From Candidatus Poseidoniaceae archaeon (GTDB taxonomy: Archaea > Thermoplasmatota > Poseidoniia > Poseidoniales > Poseidoniaceae): a stretch of 37,983 nt of DNA. The notes below the pieces were generated by a model. That model was not told the origin of the DNA, made no database searches, and worked only from the letters and a program-made list of their open reading frames with translations. The position numbers and the translations under genes are program-made. The stretch covers positions 1 to 37,983 of the forward strand of contig CATISI010000132.1 in NCBI GenBank assembly GCA_949538025.1. Direction: 5' to 3'. Below, piece after piece: positions 8,119-16,838 of the stretch (the stretch's first letter is position 1; every line of letters begins with the position of its first letter).

Positions 8119-11100
8119 TCACTGACCTTCAAACGGATCGCACAATTCACCTTGACCAGGGAAACTAATTGGATTCCGAGGGTTCGTATCCCACTTGAAC
8201 TCACAGTAATTTGTATGGCCGTCACCATCACTATCCACAAGCCGGTCTGCTCCATCAAATGGGTCGAATTCGAAGTGGAACTCCCAACCTGTAGCCATTC
8301 CATCGTCATCGTGATCCATGTAGTAAACTTCTGGGCCGTCCTCCCAAGCGTCACCATCTGTATCGTTGGTTACAGGGTTTGTACCGTTTTGAAGTTCCTC
8401 AAAATTGGTGTAATTCTCAAGGTTGTTGTAAAATTTCATTCCGTCTGGTGTATCGGGGTCAATATTGCACTCAGCATTGGTCGAGTCGTTGTATCCAGGG
8501 CAGTATTTTTTAATCAAACCTGTTCGGTTTAGACCATCTTGATCTGGGTCTTCCTCTCCATCATTGATTCCATCGAGGTCACTGTCAGCCATCGAAGGGT
8601 CCATGACACCACGTGCGCCATATGCATTGATGGTCGCATTGTCAACGAGATTATTGTTAATCGCTTCATAGGAGTATTTCACTTCCCATCCATCCGGTAA
8701 ATTATCGCCATCAGTATCGTCATCCACCGGATTTGTGTTCCAATTTGTTGGGGATTCAGCACCGTTCGGCAACGTATCGTTGTCGATGTCGTATGTGTCG
8801 TCCTTCAGCGAGTTGAGAGATGGGTCAAGTGCCCAGCGACCTTTGCATCCATCACAGAGTGGATTACCTGGCATATCAAAACCTGATAGATTCATTTCGT
8901 GGACCTCGTACTTCTTTTGCAACTCAAAACCACCGAGCCAATTGATCCAGACATAACCTCCTGGTTCCATAAGACAGCTGTTGGATGTACTTTCAGTGCA
9001 TCCGGGTCGGTCCCAATTTGAAATCGCAACCCAAAGAGAATGGGAATTTGTGTTGTCTTCGGTTGACTTGACTTGCATTTCCCATCCATCAAGCATGCCG
9101 TCGGCATCCGTGTCGTTGATCAACGGATTGGTTTCATGCTGGAATGGTCTTGGAATGAACAGAATTTCGTTGCCATCGATTAGACCATCGTTATCCGTAT
9201 CCGAGTTATTGGCATGCGTGACAAAGTTATCGGCACCGGCGATTACCTCTTCGCCATCTTCGAGTCCGTCGTTATCGGTGTCAAACATACAAGCCGACGT
9301 AAAGTACTGTTCACCGTTGAAAATGTAGCCGAGTACAGCCTCTTGCTGGTCACTTTCACCGTCGCCGTCTGTATCAACATTGGAAGCGTTGGATCCTTGA
9401 CCATCACAAGCGGAAGAGAACTCAACAAAGTCCGAAAGGCCATCCGAATCAGTATCAGCGAGGCCAGGGTCTGAGACAACCCATGTCAATTGCACGCCTC
9501 TGTTGACAACCAAAATCTCCCAGCCACCGACTTCAATCCCGTCGAGGAGGCCATCGAGATCCGTGTCCCCATGTGTTGGGTCTGTTGATCGTCCAACAGC
9601 ATTGCCGTTGTCGTCAAATCGAGCTTCATATTCCATCAAATTGGTGAACCGCTCGGATTCTTCAACAACGTTCATCCATACGAACAATCGAGAGTCAACT
9701 TGATCACCGGGTGCAACATTGATGTGGTAGACGTACCCATCGACTGGAGCAACCAGGTAGACGGTCTGCTTGTTTCCACCACCGAGCGTGTATTGCCCTC
9801 GTGCAACGGTTGAATTTGCAGTAACATAGTCGCCTTTTTGTACGTACACGTCGACAACCGTTGTTGTGAGTTCAAGTTCATCAAAGACGACGTCACCGTC
9901 GCCATCCGAATCCCATCCATCAAAATCAATGTCATCGTTTGCATTGCTAGCATTGCGTGGGTTGAGTGGATATTCGAGCGTCGTTCGGTTGTACTGGCTT
10001 GCTTCCCAACCATCAGGCATACCGTCTTGGTCCGTGTCTTCAGTCCAAGGTGAAGTGAAAGATGGGAGGCCATTGACGAGATCGAATTTGAGAGCGACTT
10101 GATACTCTTCAAGATTGTTGAGCCCGTCTTCATCCCAGTCGTTGTATCCGTCCGATGCATTGGATGGGCTGAGGAGTTCAGAAACGGCTTTTTGCGGATT
10201 AGTTGCACCGAATGGATGGTTGTCCTTGAATGAGAAACAATACTCGAATCCGTCTGGCATTCCGTCACCGTCTGTGTCCCAGTCACTTGGGCCATTGAGA
10301 TAGCCATCTCCATCCATGTCCGACAAGAACCACGATGCGCTTACTTCGTCAGCAAAGGGAGCAGCGGTTGGAAGACGTTGTGAAGGGGGTGTGATGACGG
10401 GTTCACCGCAGTTTGAACCGAGCTGGAAGTCAAGAATCATGTTAGCGTTGTTGACTTCAAGAATGTCAGGGAGCATGTCGTTGTCAGAGTCTTTCGCAGC
10501 GGGGTTCGTACCATATGCTTCCTCCTGGAAATTCAGGAGACCATCGTCATCAAAATCGAGGACTTGGTCACAGGAGTGGCGGCCAAGAGGGCTTTCCAAT
10601 TCTTCCCAAGTTGGTGCATCTTCGAACTCCTCGAGCATGTCTGAAAGTGTTTGTTCAAGTGGACCGTTGAGAAGTGAACAATCCCAGTTACCTGAGAGGG
10701 GATTAAACAGTGTTACCGTTCCATCTGGCGATGAGACGTTCATTGTGTAAATTGACTCCCATCGGTCGTTCAAACCATCGTTGTCTGTGTCTGCTCTCTG
10801 AGGATCAGTTCCCAGTTCAGCTTCTTGCTCGTTGGTGAGACCATCGTTGTCAGGGTCACCGTATTTTCCTTGTGTTGGGTCCGGCCATGAATCACTTTCG
10901 TTGCTGACTTCTGCACCATCAGCTTGGTTCGTTGACCCTGATTCTTCCTCAGCTTCTTCTGCTTCACCACTGTCAAGTGGATTCAGACCATGAGCAACTT
11001 CCCAACCATCACTCATACCGTCATTATCCGTATCAGGGTCGTCTTTCAGCGTACCGTACTGTGATTCTTCAAGGACATCAGGCAAACCATCTCCATCGGT

Positions 11101-11280
11101 GTCGATTGCATCACCGGAGGAAATTTCGATTTGCGGTGTGATCTCATCTTCAGCCGCACTATCAAAATCTCCAACGCCCGATGAGGTTTGGTAGAACCCG
11201 CTAATACCCACGAAAAGGGATCCGAAAATGAGTGTTGAGATGATTGCTGCGTACGCCATTTGGTTGTGATTAAGTGACAT
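8119..11280 (-). CDS. Giant exported protein with about two dozen TSP3-like repeats and a biotinyl/lipoyl-like insert
   Basis: 1053 residues. A hydrophobic segment at 8-30 (YAAIISTLIFGSLFVGISGFY) is a signal peptide or N-terminal anchor. There is no C-terminal anchor. Most of the chain is repeats of the type DTDNDGMSDGWE, of which I count about 24. They are calcium-binding thrombospondin type 3/EF-like loops, often followed by the phrase GLNPLD or GTNP. The array is interrupted at about 472-542 by a sequence unlike the rest: VYVQKGDYVTANSTVARG, then APVDGYVYHINVAPGDQV. This has the two-half pattern of a barrel-sandwich hybrid (biotinyl/lipoyl or HlyD-like) domain, without a lysine in the MKM position. 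The start is supported by GGAGG nine bases upstream. The substrate or partner is unknown. It is probably a surface stalk, adhesin or cell-wall component. Confidence 0.85.
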   Translation of the reverse strand: MSLNHNQMAYAAIISTLIFGSLFVGISGFYQTSSGVGDFDSAAEDEITPQIEISSGDAIDTDGDGLPDVLEESQYGTLKDDPDTDNDGMSDGWEVAHGLNPLDSGEAEEAEEESGSTNQADGAEVSNESDSWPDPTQGKYGDPDNDGLTNEQEAELGTDPQRADTDNDGLNDRWESIYTMNVSSPDGTVTLFNPLSGNWDCSLLNGPLEQTLSDMLEEFEDAPTWEELESPLGRHSCDQVLDFDDDGLLNFQEEAYGTNPAAKDSDNDMLPDILEVNNANMILDFQLGSNCGEPVITPPSQRLPTAAPFADEVSASWFLSDMDGDGYLNGPSDWDTDGDGMPDGFEYCFSFKDNHPFGATNPQKAVSELLSPSNASDGYNDWDEDGLNNLEEYQVALKFDLVNGLPSFTSPWTEDTDQDGMPDGWEASQYNRTTLEYPLNPRNASNANDDIDFDGWDSDGDGDVVFDELELTTTVVDVYVQKGDYVTANSTVARGQYTLGGGNKQTVYLVAPVDGYVYHINVAPGDQVDSRLFVWMNVVEESERFTNLMEYEARFDDNGNAVGRSTDPTHGDTDLDGLLDGIEVGGWEILVVNRGVQLTWVVSDPGLADTDSDGLSDFVEFSSACDGQGSNASNVDTDGDGESDQQEAVLGYIFNGEQYFTSACMFDTDNDGLEDGEEVIAGADNFVTHANNSDTDNDGLIDGNEILFIPRPFQHETNPLINDTDADGMLDGWEMQVKSTEDNTNSHSLWVAISNWDRPGCTESTSNSCLMEPGGYVWINWLGGFELQKKYEVHEMNLSGFDMPGNPLCDGCKGRWALDPSLNSLKDDTYDIDNDTLPNGAESPTNWNTNPVDDDTDGDNLPDGWEVKYSYEAINNNLVDNATINAYGARGVMDPSMADSDLDGINDGEEDPDQDGLNRTGLIKKYCPGYNDSTNAECNIDPDTPDGMKFYNNLENYTNFEELQNGTNPVTNDTDGDAWEDGPEVYYMDHDDDGMATGWEFHFEFDPFDGADRLVDSDGDGHTNYCEFKWDTNPRNPISFPGQGELCDPFEGQ
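8150..11130 (-). repeat. TSP3-like Asp-rich repeat array in the 1053-residue surface protein
   Basis: Units of D-x-D-x-D-G-(L/M/I)-x-D-G-W-E recur at irregular intervals of 25-60 codons over nearly the whole gene. Repeat-to-repeat DNA similarity is moderate rather than exact, which indicates old, diverged duplications. The array is broken by a non-repeat insert at about 9660-9870. Confidence 0.82.
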
Positions 11281-11289
11281 AGGATGTAG

Positions 11290-11294
11290 CCTCC
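11290..11294 (-). promoter_or_regulatory. Shine-Dalgarno site of the giant TSP3-repeat protein
   Basis: The minus strand reads GGAGG with nine bases before the ATG at 11280. It supports that start and implies a transcript with a 5' leader here, unlike the leaderless pattern at pepP. Confidence 0.55.
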
Positions 11295-11349
11295 GCTTCT
11301 TGACTACTCTGTCGACGACATGGTTCGGTTATGAACCTTGACCCTGTTT

Positions 11350-11365
11350 GCTCAAAAATTTGAGC
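11350..11365. promoter_or_regulatory. Perfect inverted repeat between the unknown gene and the giant surface protein gene
   Basis: GCTCAAA-AA-TTTGAGC has 7-base arms and a 2-base centre. It lies 70-85 bases upstream of the surface-protein ATG and 17-32 bases past the stop of the preceding gene. The two-base centre is too small for a good RNA hairpin, so a DNA-binding operator or AT-rich promoter element is more likely than a terminator. Confidence 0.4.
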
Positions 11366-11381
11366 GCAAATACGGAGACAA

Positions 11382-12401
11382 TCACTGATTTCCATAGTCC
11401 AGTAAAGATTGGATTTTGACTACAAAAGTATCATTTTCTCGATGTAACGATAGTCGACAAGCTCGCCCATGTGCACGTTCCCACATTCCACACAGTAATC
11501 CAATCGTGAATGGAAATTGGCACTGCATGGACATTCTCAGTTCCAAAGTAAAGTCTAATGTGTCGTAATCAGTAACGTGAGCATTGCCCCATCCTCGCTC
11601 ACAAATGTAGTTCTCGATGTATGCAGGCCAACTAGTTTCATCAATAATGTAGACAGGTTGCTCACTCTTAAGAAACATGCCGGATATTGACTGTATTATC
11701 GCTCTTAGGAGGTGCTCAAACGTGTTGAGTTTACATGAATGTGCATCGAACCATTCAACATCTTGTTGAGGAACGTATGGTAGACACCCAACGAGAAAGC
11801 GTTCCATTGATTCGATTGGAATCAAAACGACACGCTCGCCTTCAAACTTCAATTCATTTGGAGAGTGCTGGTCGATTGTCAACGAAAAATCTGTATTTTT
11901 CTGCTGGCTGACAATGGACCATGGCAAAGCTTCGAGAGGCTTTGGACATGGAAGATCAGTGGATGCTTCTGTTTCGAGTTGCACAGTTTGTGGCCTCGGT
12001 TCGACCCATCGTACCTTGAATCGCTGATCATGAAAGGACTCGAGGAGGTACTGACCTAACGCTACAGACAACAGGGAGTGAGCGCTGTGGACGACCTTTT
12101 GGTCCTCGAGTTGGAATGTACCCCAACCGAGTTGGGACTCGATTCGATTGGATTCTTTCTTGAATTTCTTTTTCCGAAACAAACCACCGACCTGAGGCAT
12201 TGTATTCTTGAACTCGAGAGAATCAACGACGCCATTGATGAATGTGCGGCTCAAAGGGTGATTGATGACGGTTTCAAACTGATTCCACCACGAGTGGAAT
12301 TCGTGCTGTCTCCAAAGAACGACTTCACCGAAAAGTGGATGGATAAGCTGGCCGCGTTTTGAGAGGAAATCCAAAGAAACGGTTGCTTCGATGAACCTCA
12401 C
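11382..12401 (-). CDS. Unrecognised soluble protein, last gene of the glyA run
   Basis: 339 residues with no signal peptide or membrane segment, probably cytoplasmic. I do not recognise the family. The start is GTG at 12401, overlapping the glyA stop in a GTGA tetranucleotide, so it is translationally coupled to glyA. A basic patch RKKKFKKE lies near residue 77. Two segments have a similar pattern. The first is GWGTFQ, then HSLLSVALGQYLLESFHDQRF. The second is FPFTIGLLCGMWERAHGRAC, then a final beta-strand. This weakly recalls V4R/4-vinyl-reductase-like small-molecule sensing domains (helix with a Gly-rich turn, then GR-x-C and a strand). That is a guess from pattern alone. No catalytic motif was seen. 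Confidence 0.75.
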   Translation of the reverse strand: MRFIEATVSLDFLSKRGQLIHPLFGEVVLWRQHEFHSWWNQFETVINHPLSRTFINGVVDSLEFKNTMPQVGGLFRKKKFKKESNRIESQLGWGTFQLEDQKVVHSAHSLLSVALGQYLLESFHDQRFKVRWVEPRPQTVQLETEASTDLPCPKPLEALPWSIVSQQKNTDFSLTIDQHSPNELKFEGERVVLIPIESMERFLVGCLPYVPQQDVEWFDAHSCKLNTFEHLLRAIIQSISGMFLKSEQPVYIIDETSWPAYIENYICERGWGNAHVTDYDTLDFTLELRMSMQCQFPFTIGLLCGMWERAHGRACRLSLHRENDTFVVKIQSLLDYGNQ

Positions 12402-13690
12402 ATCCCTTCGTATGCAGGGATGGATTCGGAATCAAAGCAATACTGGACGTGCTGGAAATCGGATTTCAAATGCTGAACATCATTGCGGACCTGCTCAGGT
12501 GCTTCTTGCTTCAGCAAAACTCGTGCATAGAGCGATGCTACTTCCGCCATTTCATTGACGCCCATGCCAACACGAGTCAATTCTTGAACGCCGAGACGAA
12601 GTCCAGATGGAGACATTGCCTTTGTATCGCCTGGAAGCATATTCATGTTCGTGATGATTCCTGCTTCCTCAAGTTGGCGTGCAGCAATAGCACCTGCTCC
12701 TGAATCGGTTTCGCCGTGTCGTGTGAGAACTTGATGCGATGCCGTGTAACCCCTTGACTCAGCAAGAACATCAAACCCTTCTGCAGCAAGTGACTGAGCA
12801 AAGGCCTTTGCATTTCGTACAATATCGCTCGCATAGGCTTGACCAAACGCCTCAAATTCAGCAAGTGCCACGACCTTTCCTGCAACGTGGTGCAAATGGT
12901 AAGAAGAGCACACGCCGGGGAACATTGCATTGTTGAGACGTCGATGAAACGATGCATCTTCGCTTGACGAGAGGAGAAATCCTCCTTGAGGACCAGGGAA
13001 GGTTTTGTGTGACGATCCAGTCATGATATCAGCACCTTCACGCAACGGGTCTTGGAAGACTCCACCAGCAATAAGACCGAGGACATGCGCACCATCGTAC
13101 ATCACCGTTGATCCGACCTCATGTGCTGCATGGGCTAATTCTTTCAACGGAGTAGGGAACAAAAACACCGATTGTCCTACCAGTGTAATTCGGGGCTGTA
13201 CCTCTCGAATGAGAGCACATGATGCATCGACATCCGGTTCCATCCGATCCTCGTCCCAAGGATACGTGGAAACGTTGAGGTCACGTAATCCAACAGCACC
13301 CATTCGGGCATGGGAAATGTGACCCCCATCTGCGGTTGAAACAGCAGTAATGGCATCACCAGGTTTTGCGAGTGCTTTGAGTGCTCCAATATTTGAAACG
13401 GTTCCAGAAGTGGATTGAATGTTGGCAAAATTTGCTTGAAAGACCTTTTTTGCAAGATTAATTCCAATATCCTCGATTGTGTCGAAATCATCGCAGCCTT
13501 GGTAATACCTCTTACCAGGTAACCCTTCTGCATATCGCCCATGGAGATCTGAATTGATTGCCCGCTTAACATTAGGTGAAATGATGTTTTCAGAAGCGAT
13601 CATGCCAAGGCCATGCCCGTACAATCGTGCACTTTTCGCTGATGCATTGAGTACTGCGTTAACCGAATCACGTGGAGAGAGATTTCCCAT
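12398..13690 (-). CDS. glyA: Serine hydroxymethyltransferase
   Basis: 430 residues from the ATG at 13690. PLP-dependent GlyA interconverts serine and glycine with transfer of a one-carbon unit to a tetrahydropterin. Family features are GMIASENIISP near the N-terminus, EGLPGKRYYQGC, STSGTVSNIGAL, YDGAHVLGLIAGG (Asp199, His202) and the PLP lysine Lys229 in GSSHKTFPGPQGG. The frame stays open upstream to a TTG at 13747 that overlaps the previous stop (TTGA). I prefer the ATG because the extra 19 residues do not resemble the family, but the TTG cannot be excluded since AGGT lies upstream of it. The gene sits in a tight run with the TPR membrane protein upstream and the unrecognised gene downstream. 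SerA, elsewhere in the window, would supply serine. Confidence 0.94.
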   Translation of the reverse strand: MGNLSPRDSVNAVLNASAKSARLYGHGLGMIASENIISPNVKRAINSDLHGRYAEGLPGKRYYQGCDDFDTIEDIGINLAKKVFQANFANIQSTSGTVSNIGALKALAKPGDAITAVSTADGGHISHARMGAVGLRDLNVSTYPWDEDRMEPDVDASCALIREVQPRITLVGQSVFLFPTPLKELAHAAHEVGSTVMYDGAHVLGLIAGGVFQDPLREGADIMTGSSHKTFPGPQGGFLLSSSEDASFHRRLNNAMFPGVCSSYHLHHVAGKVVALAEFEAFGQAYASDIVRNAKAFAQSLAAEGFDVLAESRGYTASHQVLTRHGETDSGAGAIAARQLEEAGIITNMNMLPGDTKAMSPSGLRLGVQELTRVGMGVNEMAEVASLYARVLLKQEAPEQVRNDVQHLKSDFQHVQYCFDSESIPAYEGM

Positions 13691-13743
13691 AACATGTGCT
13701 AGGCAAAGAGGTTCATGAATTCTATGAAGCGACCAACACAGAT

Positions 13744-16700
13744 TCAACGCTGACCTGGCCTTCTAGGCCCAGAGTATGTGGACCGTTCACTTGCGATGGT
13801 ATGTGTCGGAACATTCCGCTTGGAGAGATTCAGGTCGGAAACAGGCGTTCGACTCGGACCAAGGCTTGTTGAGCGGTTGAGCGCTGTCGTCTTTTTCTGC
13901 ACCATTGCTTGTCGGCCTCTGTAGGCAACAGGGCCAATCAATCGTTCGAGTGCAGGCGTGTCTGCACCCTCTTCTTTCGGCCTCTTCAGCCACCATCCTG
14001 ACGAAAGAATGGATAGTTTACCAGGTCGATTCTTAGAAATTGATAGCGCATTACGCTTCAATCGTGATCGAATCGTTTTATCAGAATCCTTGGGCAAACG
14101 TTCCGTCAACCACCCTGGAAGGCCAATGTCCAAAACAACACCGTTGACTGTCACAAGGATACCAGACAGCAGGAGATGTGTTCCAACGGGAATGTTATCT
14201 CGACTTGGTTTAACCTTCGAACGCTTCATCATTTTTGCATACTGAACCAAGGATCGTTGATCTCGGTGTTTGATTTGTTTGCGTTGCTGACGATTGAATC
14301 GGTGTATTCCAAATTGAAGAACGAACAATGTCACAGTAGCAACCGCACCTTCGGCAGCTCCATAAGCGGAATCCAGCCCAATCCCCGCAAGAATGAACAC
14401 CATTGGAAGCAGGAAGAATTGAACAATTCGATGAACGAGCGATGATGAATAACGTGGTGTCATGCCTCTACGAACTGCCTCGTGGTTGACAATCATAACA
14501 TTGGCGTTGATGGCTTCATCTATACCACCTTTTGTGGCTAAGCCTGCTACAGGATTTACTGGAGCATCATCGAGCCACCGTCGCAAGGACTTTCCTTTCT
14601 CAAGAACCAGAGAAACTTCAATATCTTCAGCGTCTTCTTCGTGACCAAGTATGACAGAAAGTGCCTTGACACGAGGGTCGTTAACATCGCTCTCACGCAG
14701 TTCCTTGTAAATTGAGAGGGCTTGATGCCAATCGCCTCGATCGAGCAGACATAATGCCGCAGCAATGCGGGGGCGAACTCCGAGCGGTTCTTGCTTCACA
14801 GATTCCAGAGCCAATTCCAACGCTTCCTCGTGCTTTCTTTGCATACGTAGCGTGGCCACATTGGATATCGATGATACAAGGGAGATTCGGTCGTTGTGCT
14901 GTGTGGCCTCCTTTGAAAACGTTGGCGACCAATAACGAAGCATCCGCATCTTTTCGTTCAGGTGATCAATCGTCGAATTGTTTTCCCAATCCCACAAATC
15001 ATCCTCGTCGACACTTCCGTGCCAAGGGTCGATCCATTCACAAATAAAGGCAAGAAGTTCAGGCTCGTCATATCCTTCAGGCTGTTGCAACCCACGCAAC
15101 GCGCCTCGTGCTGCATCCAATCGACGAGTCGCAATGTAGCCAGTAGCAATCAACATCCTTGCTTCGTCGTCGTCACCACCCGATTGTGCAAGTACCTTCT
15201 TTGCTTCTTCGATGGCTTTCGGCCACAATCCACGGATGGCACAGGACCACATTTTAGCACGTGCTTTTTCGTGGCGAACCAAGGATTGGTCACCTTCTAT
15301 TGATTGTTTTTGGAAACGAATGAGAGCGTCAAGGTCTTCCTGTAGAGCAGCATCATCGATGTATTCACGCATCCAATCGCCACCAGCCATCATAACAGCA
15401 CCTTCACGTCGCTCTTCTGGATCCAAATCAAAGCGAATCTGGCGAAGAGGCGACAATCGTGCTATCGATAGCAACCAAGTGAAGAGGAAAACAGCGTTAC
15501 CAACTGCAATAAACATCCAAGTAGCGAGCAATCGCATTTCTTCGTTAAAACCTCGATTTTCCAAGTCTGAAGTAAACGGCATGAGGTCCCCAAATTCCTT
15601 GTAGCAAACAAGAATGAGAAGAAGAACAGTATAACCAGAAAATCCAGCAAATGCAAATGAAATTTGACGGCCTTGTGCCGCTTCTTCGGTTCGAATTTCA
15701 CGCGGTGTGTCGAGTGTTACGCCAAACATTCCGCCGAATGTCTGCCCACCGAGGATCAAGTTTCTTGTAAGTTCAAAAATGAACGCTAGACCGACAATAG
15801 CAATGTTCAGCGAGAGATAAAACGACAAGAACTGTGGCATGGATTTGATGAATTCCCAATGGAACAAAATCTCCGAAATAAGGTCGATTCGCACGTAAAT
15901 GGAATGGCCAATGATTCCGCCAAAATTCAGAATCTCTTCGCTGTTGTTCGGACTATTGTAGAGGACGTGAAAGACAGTAACAATACCGTTCAAGGCCGTG
16001 ATTGGCATCGTAATCAAAAACAAGACGAGAAGCAGTGAAAACAAGCGGTTGACAAAGGAGGGTTTGTCAGGATCGATTGGGTTCTTTCGACCGTTTGCAG
16101 TTCTCCACTTGTTCACGAGTAGCATGTTCCAAGAGGCACCCATGATGCGACCATACGCTAGGATCGTTGGTGCCATAAAGACCAACATGGTAATCGCAAG
16201 CCAGACAGGAGTGATTTTTCCGTCATTTTGGTTCATACCATAAAAGAGCGCAATCAATGTAGCAAACAGGAGAATAGAGAGCGTGAGAATACGTCGAACA
16301 CCGACACTAATCGAAGATGCACCTATTCTTGTATCACCTTTACCTGCCAACTGAGCATTCATGGTTTCCCAAGGAGAGATGAGAATAGGAAGTAGCACGA
16401 ATAAACCGATGATCCACAAATTCGGCATGAAGTAAACCTCGGGCTGGAAGACAAGTTCAGAAATCAAAAGGAGAACACCAAGCATTCCCATCATGTAAAG
16501 TCCGACACCAAAGGCCACACGACCCTGTTGTAGGATATCCCGAGCATCGTCAACGGTACGCGTCAATCGGTGAACTTCGTACAAATTATCGTCAATTTCA
16601 AACGCTACTTGGAGCGCAGAAAGTTGTCGAGGAACAAAAAATTTCCACAGCAGTACTGCAATAAATAGAGCAGTCAAAAGAGGGTAAAGATAGGCGACAT

Positions 16701-16791
16701 CAAAATCTGTTGGTTGTGCAACCGTTGATGCTGAAACTTGTGGAAGGAGTCCCAACGAAAAAAGGACACTGCCCAAGAGTACCTTCCGCAT
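13744..16791 (-). CDS. Polytopic membrane protein with central TPR-like domain
   Basis: About 1015 residues from the ATG at 16791, chosen because MRKVLLGSVLFSLGLLPQVSAS makes a clean signal peptide. The frame is open to a GTG at 16842 that overlaps the aminotransferase stop (GTGA), which would add 17 residues. Following the signal, roughly eight hydrophobic helices occupy the first half. Counting from the GTG, a helical region at about 490-750 has TPR character (paired helices such as RGLWPKAIEEAKKVLAQSG and LGVRPRIAAALCLLDRGDW with Ala/Gly/Leu periodicity). Two more helices lie near 805-850. The tail is basic, Ser/Arg-rich and probably disordered (TSLGPSRTP, YSGPRRPGQR). No catalytic motif was found. 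A scaffold or assembly role in the membrane is the most that can be inferred. Confidence 0.82.
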   Translation of the reverse strand: MRKVLLGSVLFSLGLLPQVSASTVAQPTDFDVAYLYPLLTALFIAVLLWKFFVPRQLSALQVAFEIDDNLYEVHRLTRTVDDARDILQQGRVAFGVGLYMMGMLGVLLLISELVFQPEVYFMPNLWIIGLFVLLPILISPWETMNAQLAGKGDTRIGASSISVGVRRILTLSILLFATLIALFYGMNQNDGKITPVWLAITMLVFMAPTILAYGRIMGASWNMLLVNKWRTANGRKNPIDPDKPSFVNRLFSLLLVLFLITMPITALNGIVTVFHVLYNSPNNSEEILNFGGIIGHSIYVRIDLISEILFHWEFIKSMPQFLSFYLSLNIAIVGLAFIFELTRNLILGGQTFGGMFGVTLDTPREIRTEEAAQGRQISFAFAGFSGYTVLLLILVCYKEFGDLMPFTSDLENRGFNEEMRLLATWMFIAVGNAVFLFTWLLSIARLSPLRQIRFDLDPEERREGAVMMAGGDWMREYIDDAALQEDLDALIRFQKQSIEGDQSLVRHEKARAKMWSCAIRGLWPKAIEEAKKVLAQSGGDDDEARMLIATGYIATRRLDAARGALRGLQQPEGYDEPELLAFICEWIDPWHGSVDEDDLWDWENNSTIDHLNEKMRMLRYWSPTFSKEATQHNDRISLVSSISNVATLRMQRKHEEALELALESVKQEPLGVRPRIAAALCLLDRGDWHQALSIYKELRESDVNDPRVKALSVILGHEEDAEDIEVSLVLEKGKSLRRWLDDAPVNPVAGLATKGGIDEAINANVMIVNHEAVRRGMTPRYSSSLVHRIVQFFLLPMVFILAGIGLDSAYGAAEGAVATVTLFVLQFGIHRFNRQQRKQIKHRDQRSLVQYAKMMKRSKVKPSRDNIPVGTHLLLSGILVTVNGVVLDIGLPGWLTERLPKDSDKTIRSRLKRNALSISKNRPGKLSILSSGWWLKRPKEEGADTPALERLIGPVAYRGRQAMVQKKTTALNRSTSLGPSRTPVSDLNLSKRNVPTHTIASERSTYSGPRRPGQR

Positions 16792-16838
16792 GGTACATAC
16801 CCTGTGATTATTCATCATGAATACTTCGCCGTCGTTCA

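Noticed and set aside
9672-10313. 213-codon minus-strand frame inside the giant surface-protein gene
   Set aside because: It is a shifted frame of the TSP3 repeats; the 1053-codon frame has signal peptide, Shine-Dalgarno and consistent repeats.
13691-13747. TTG start extending SHMT by 19 residues and overlapping the upstream stop
   Set aside because: The extra residues do not match the family; kept as a possibility because AGGT lies upstream of the TTG.
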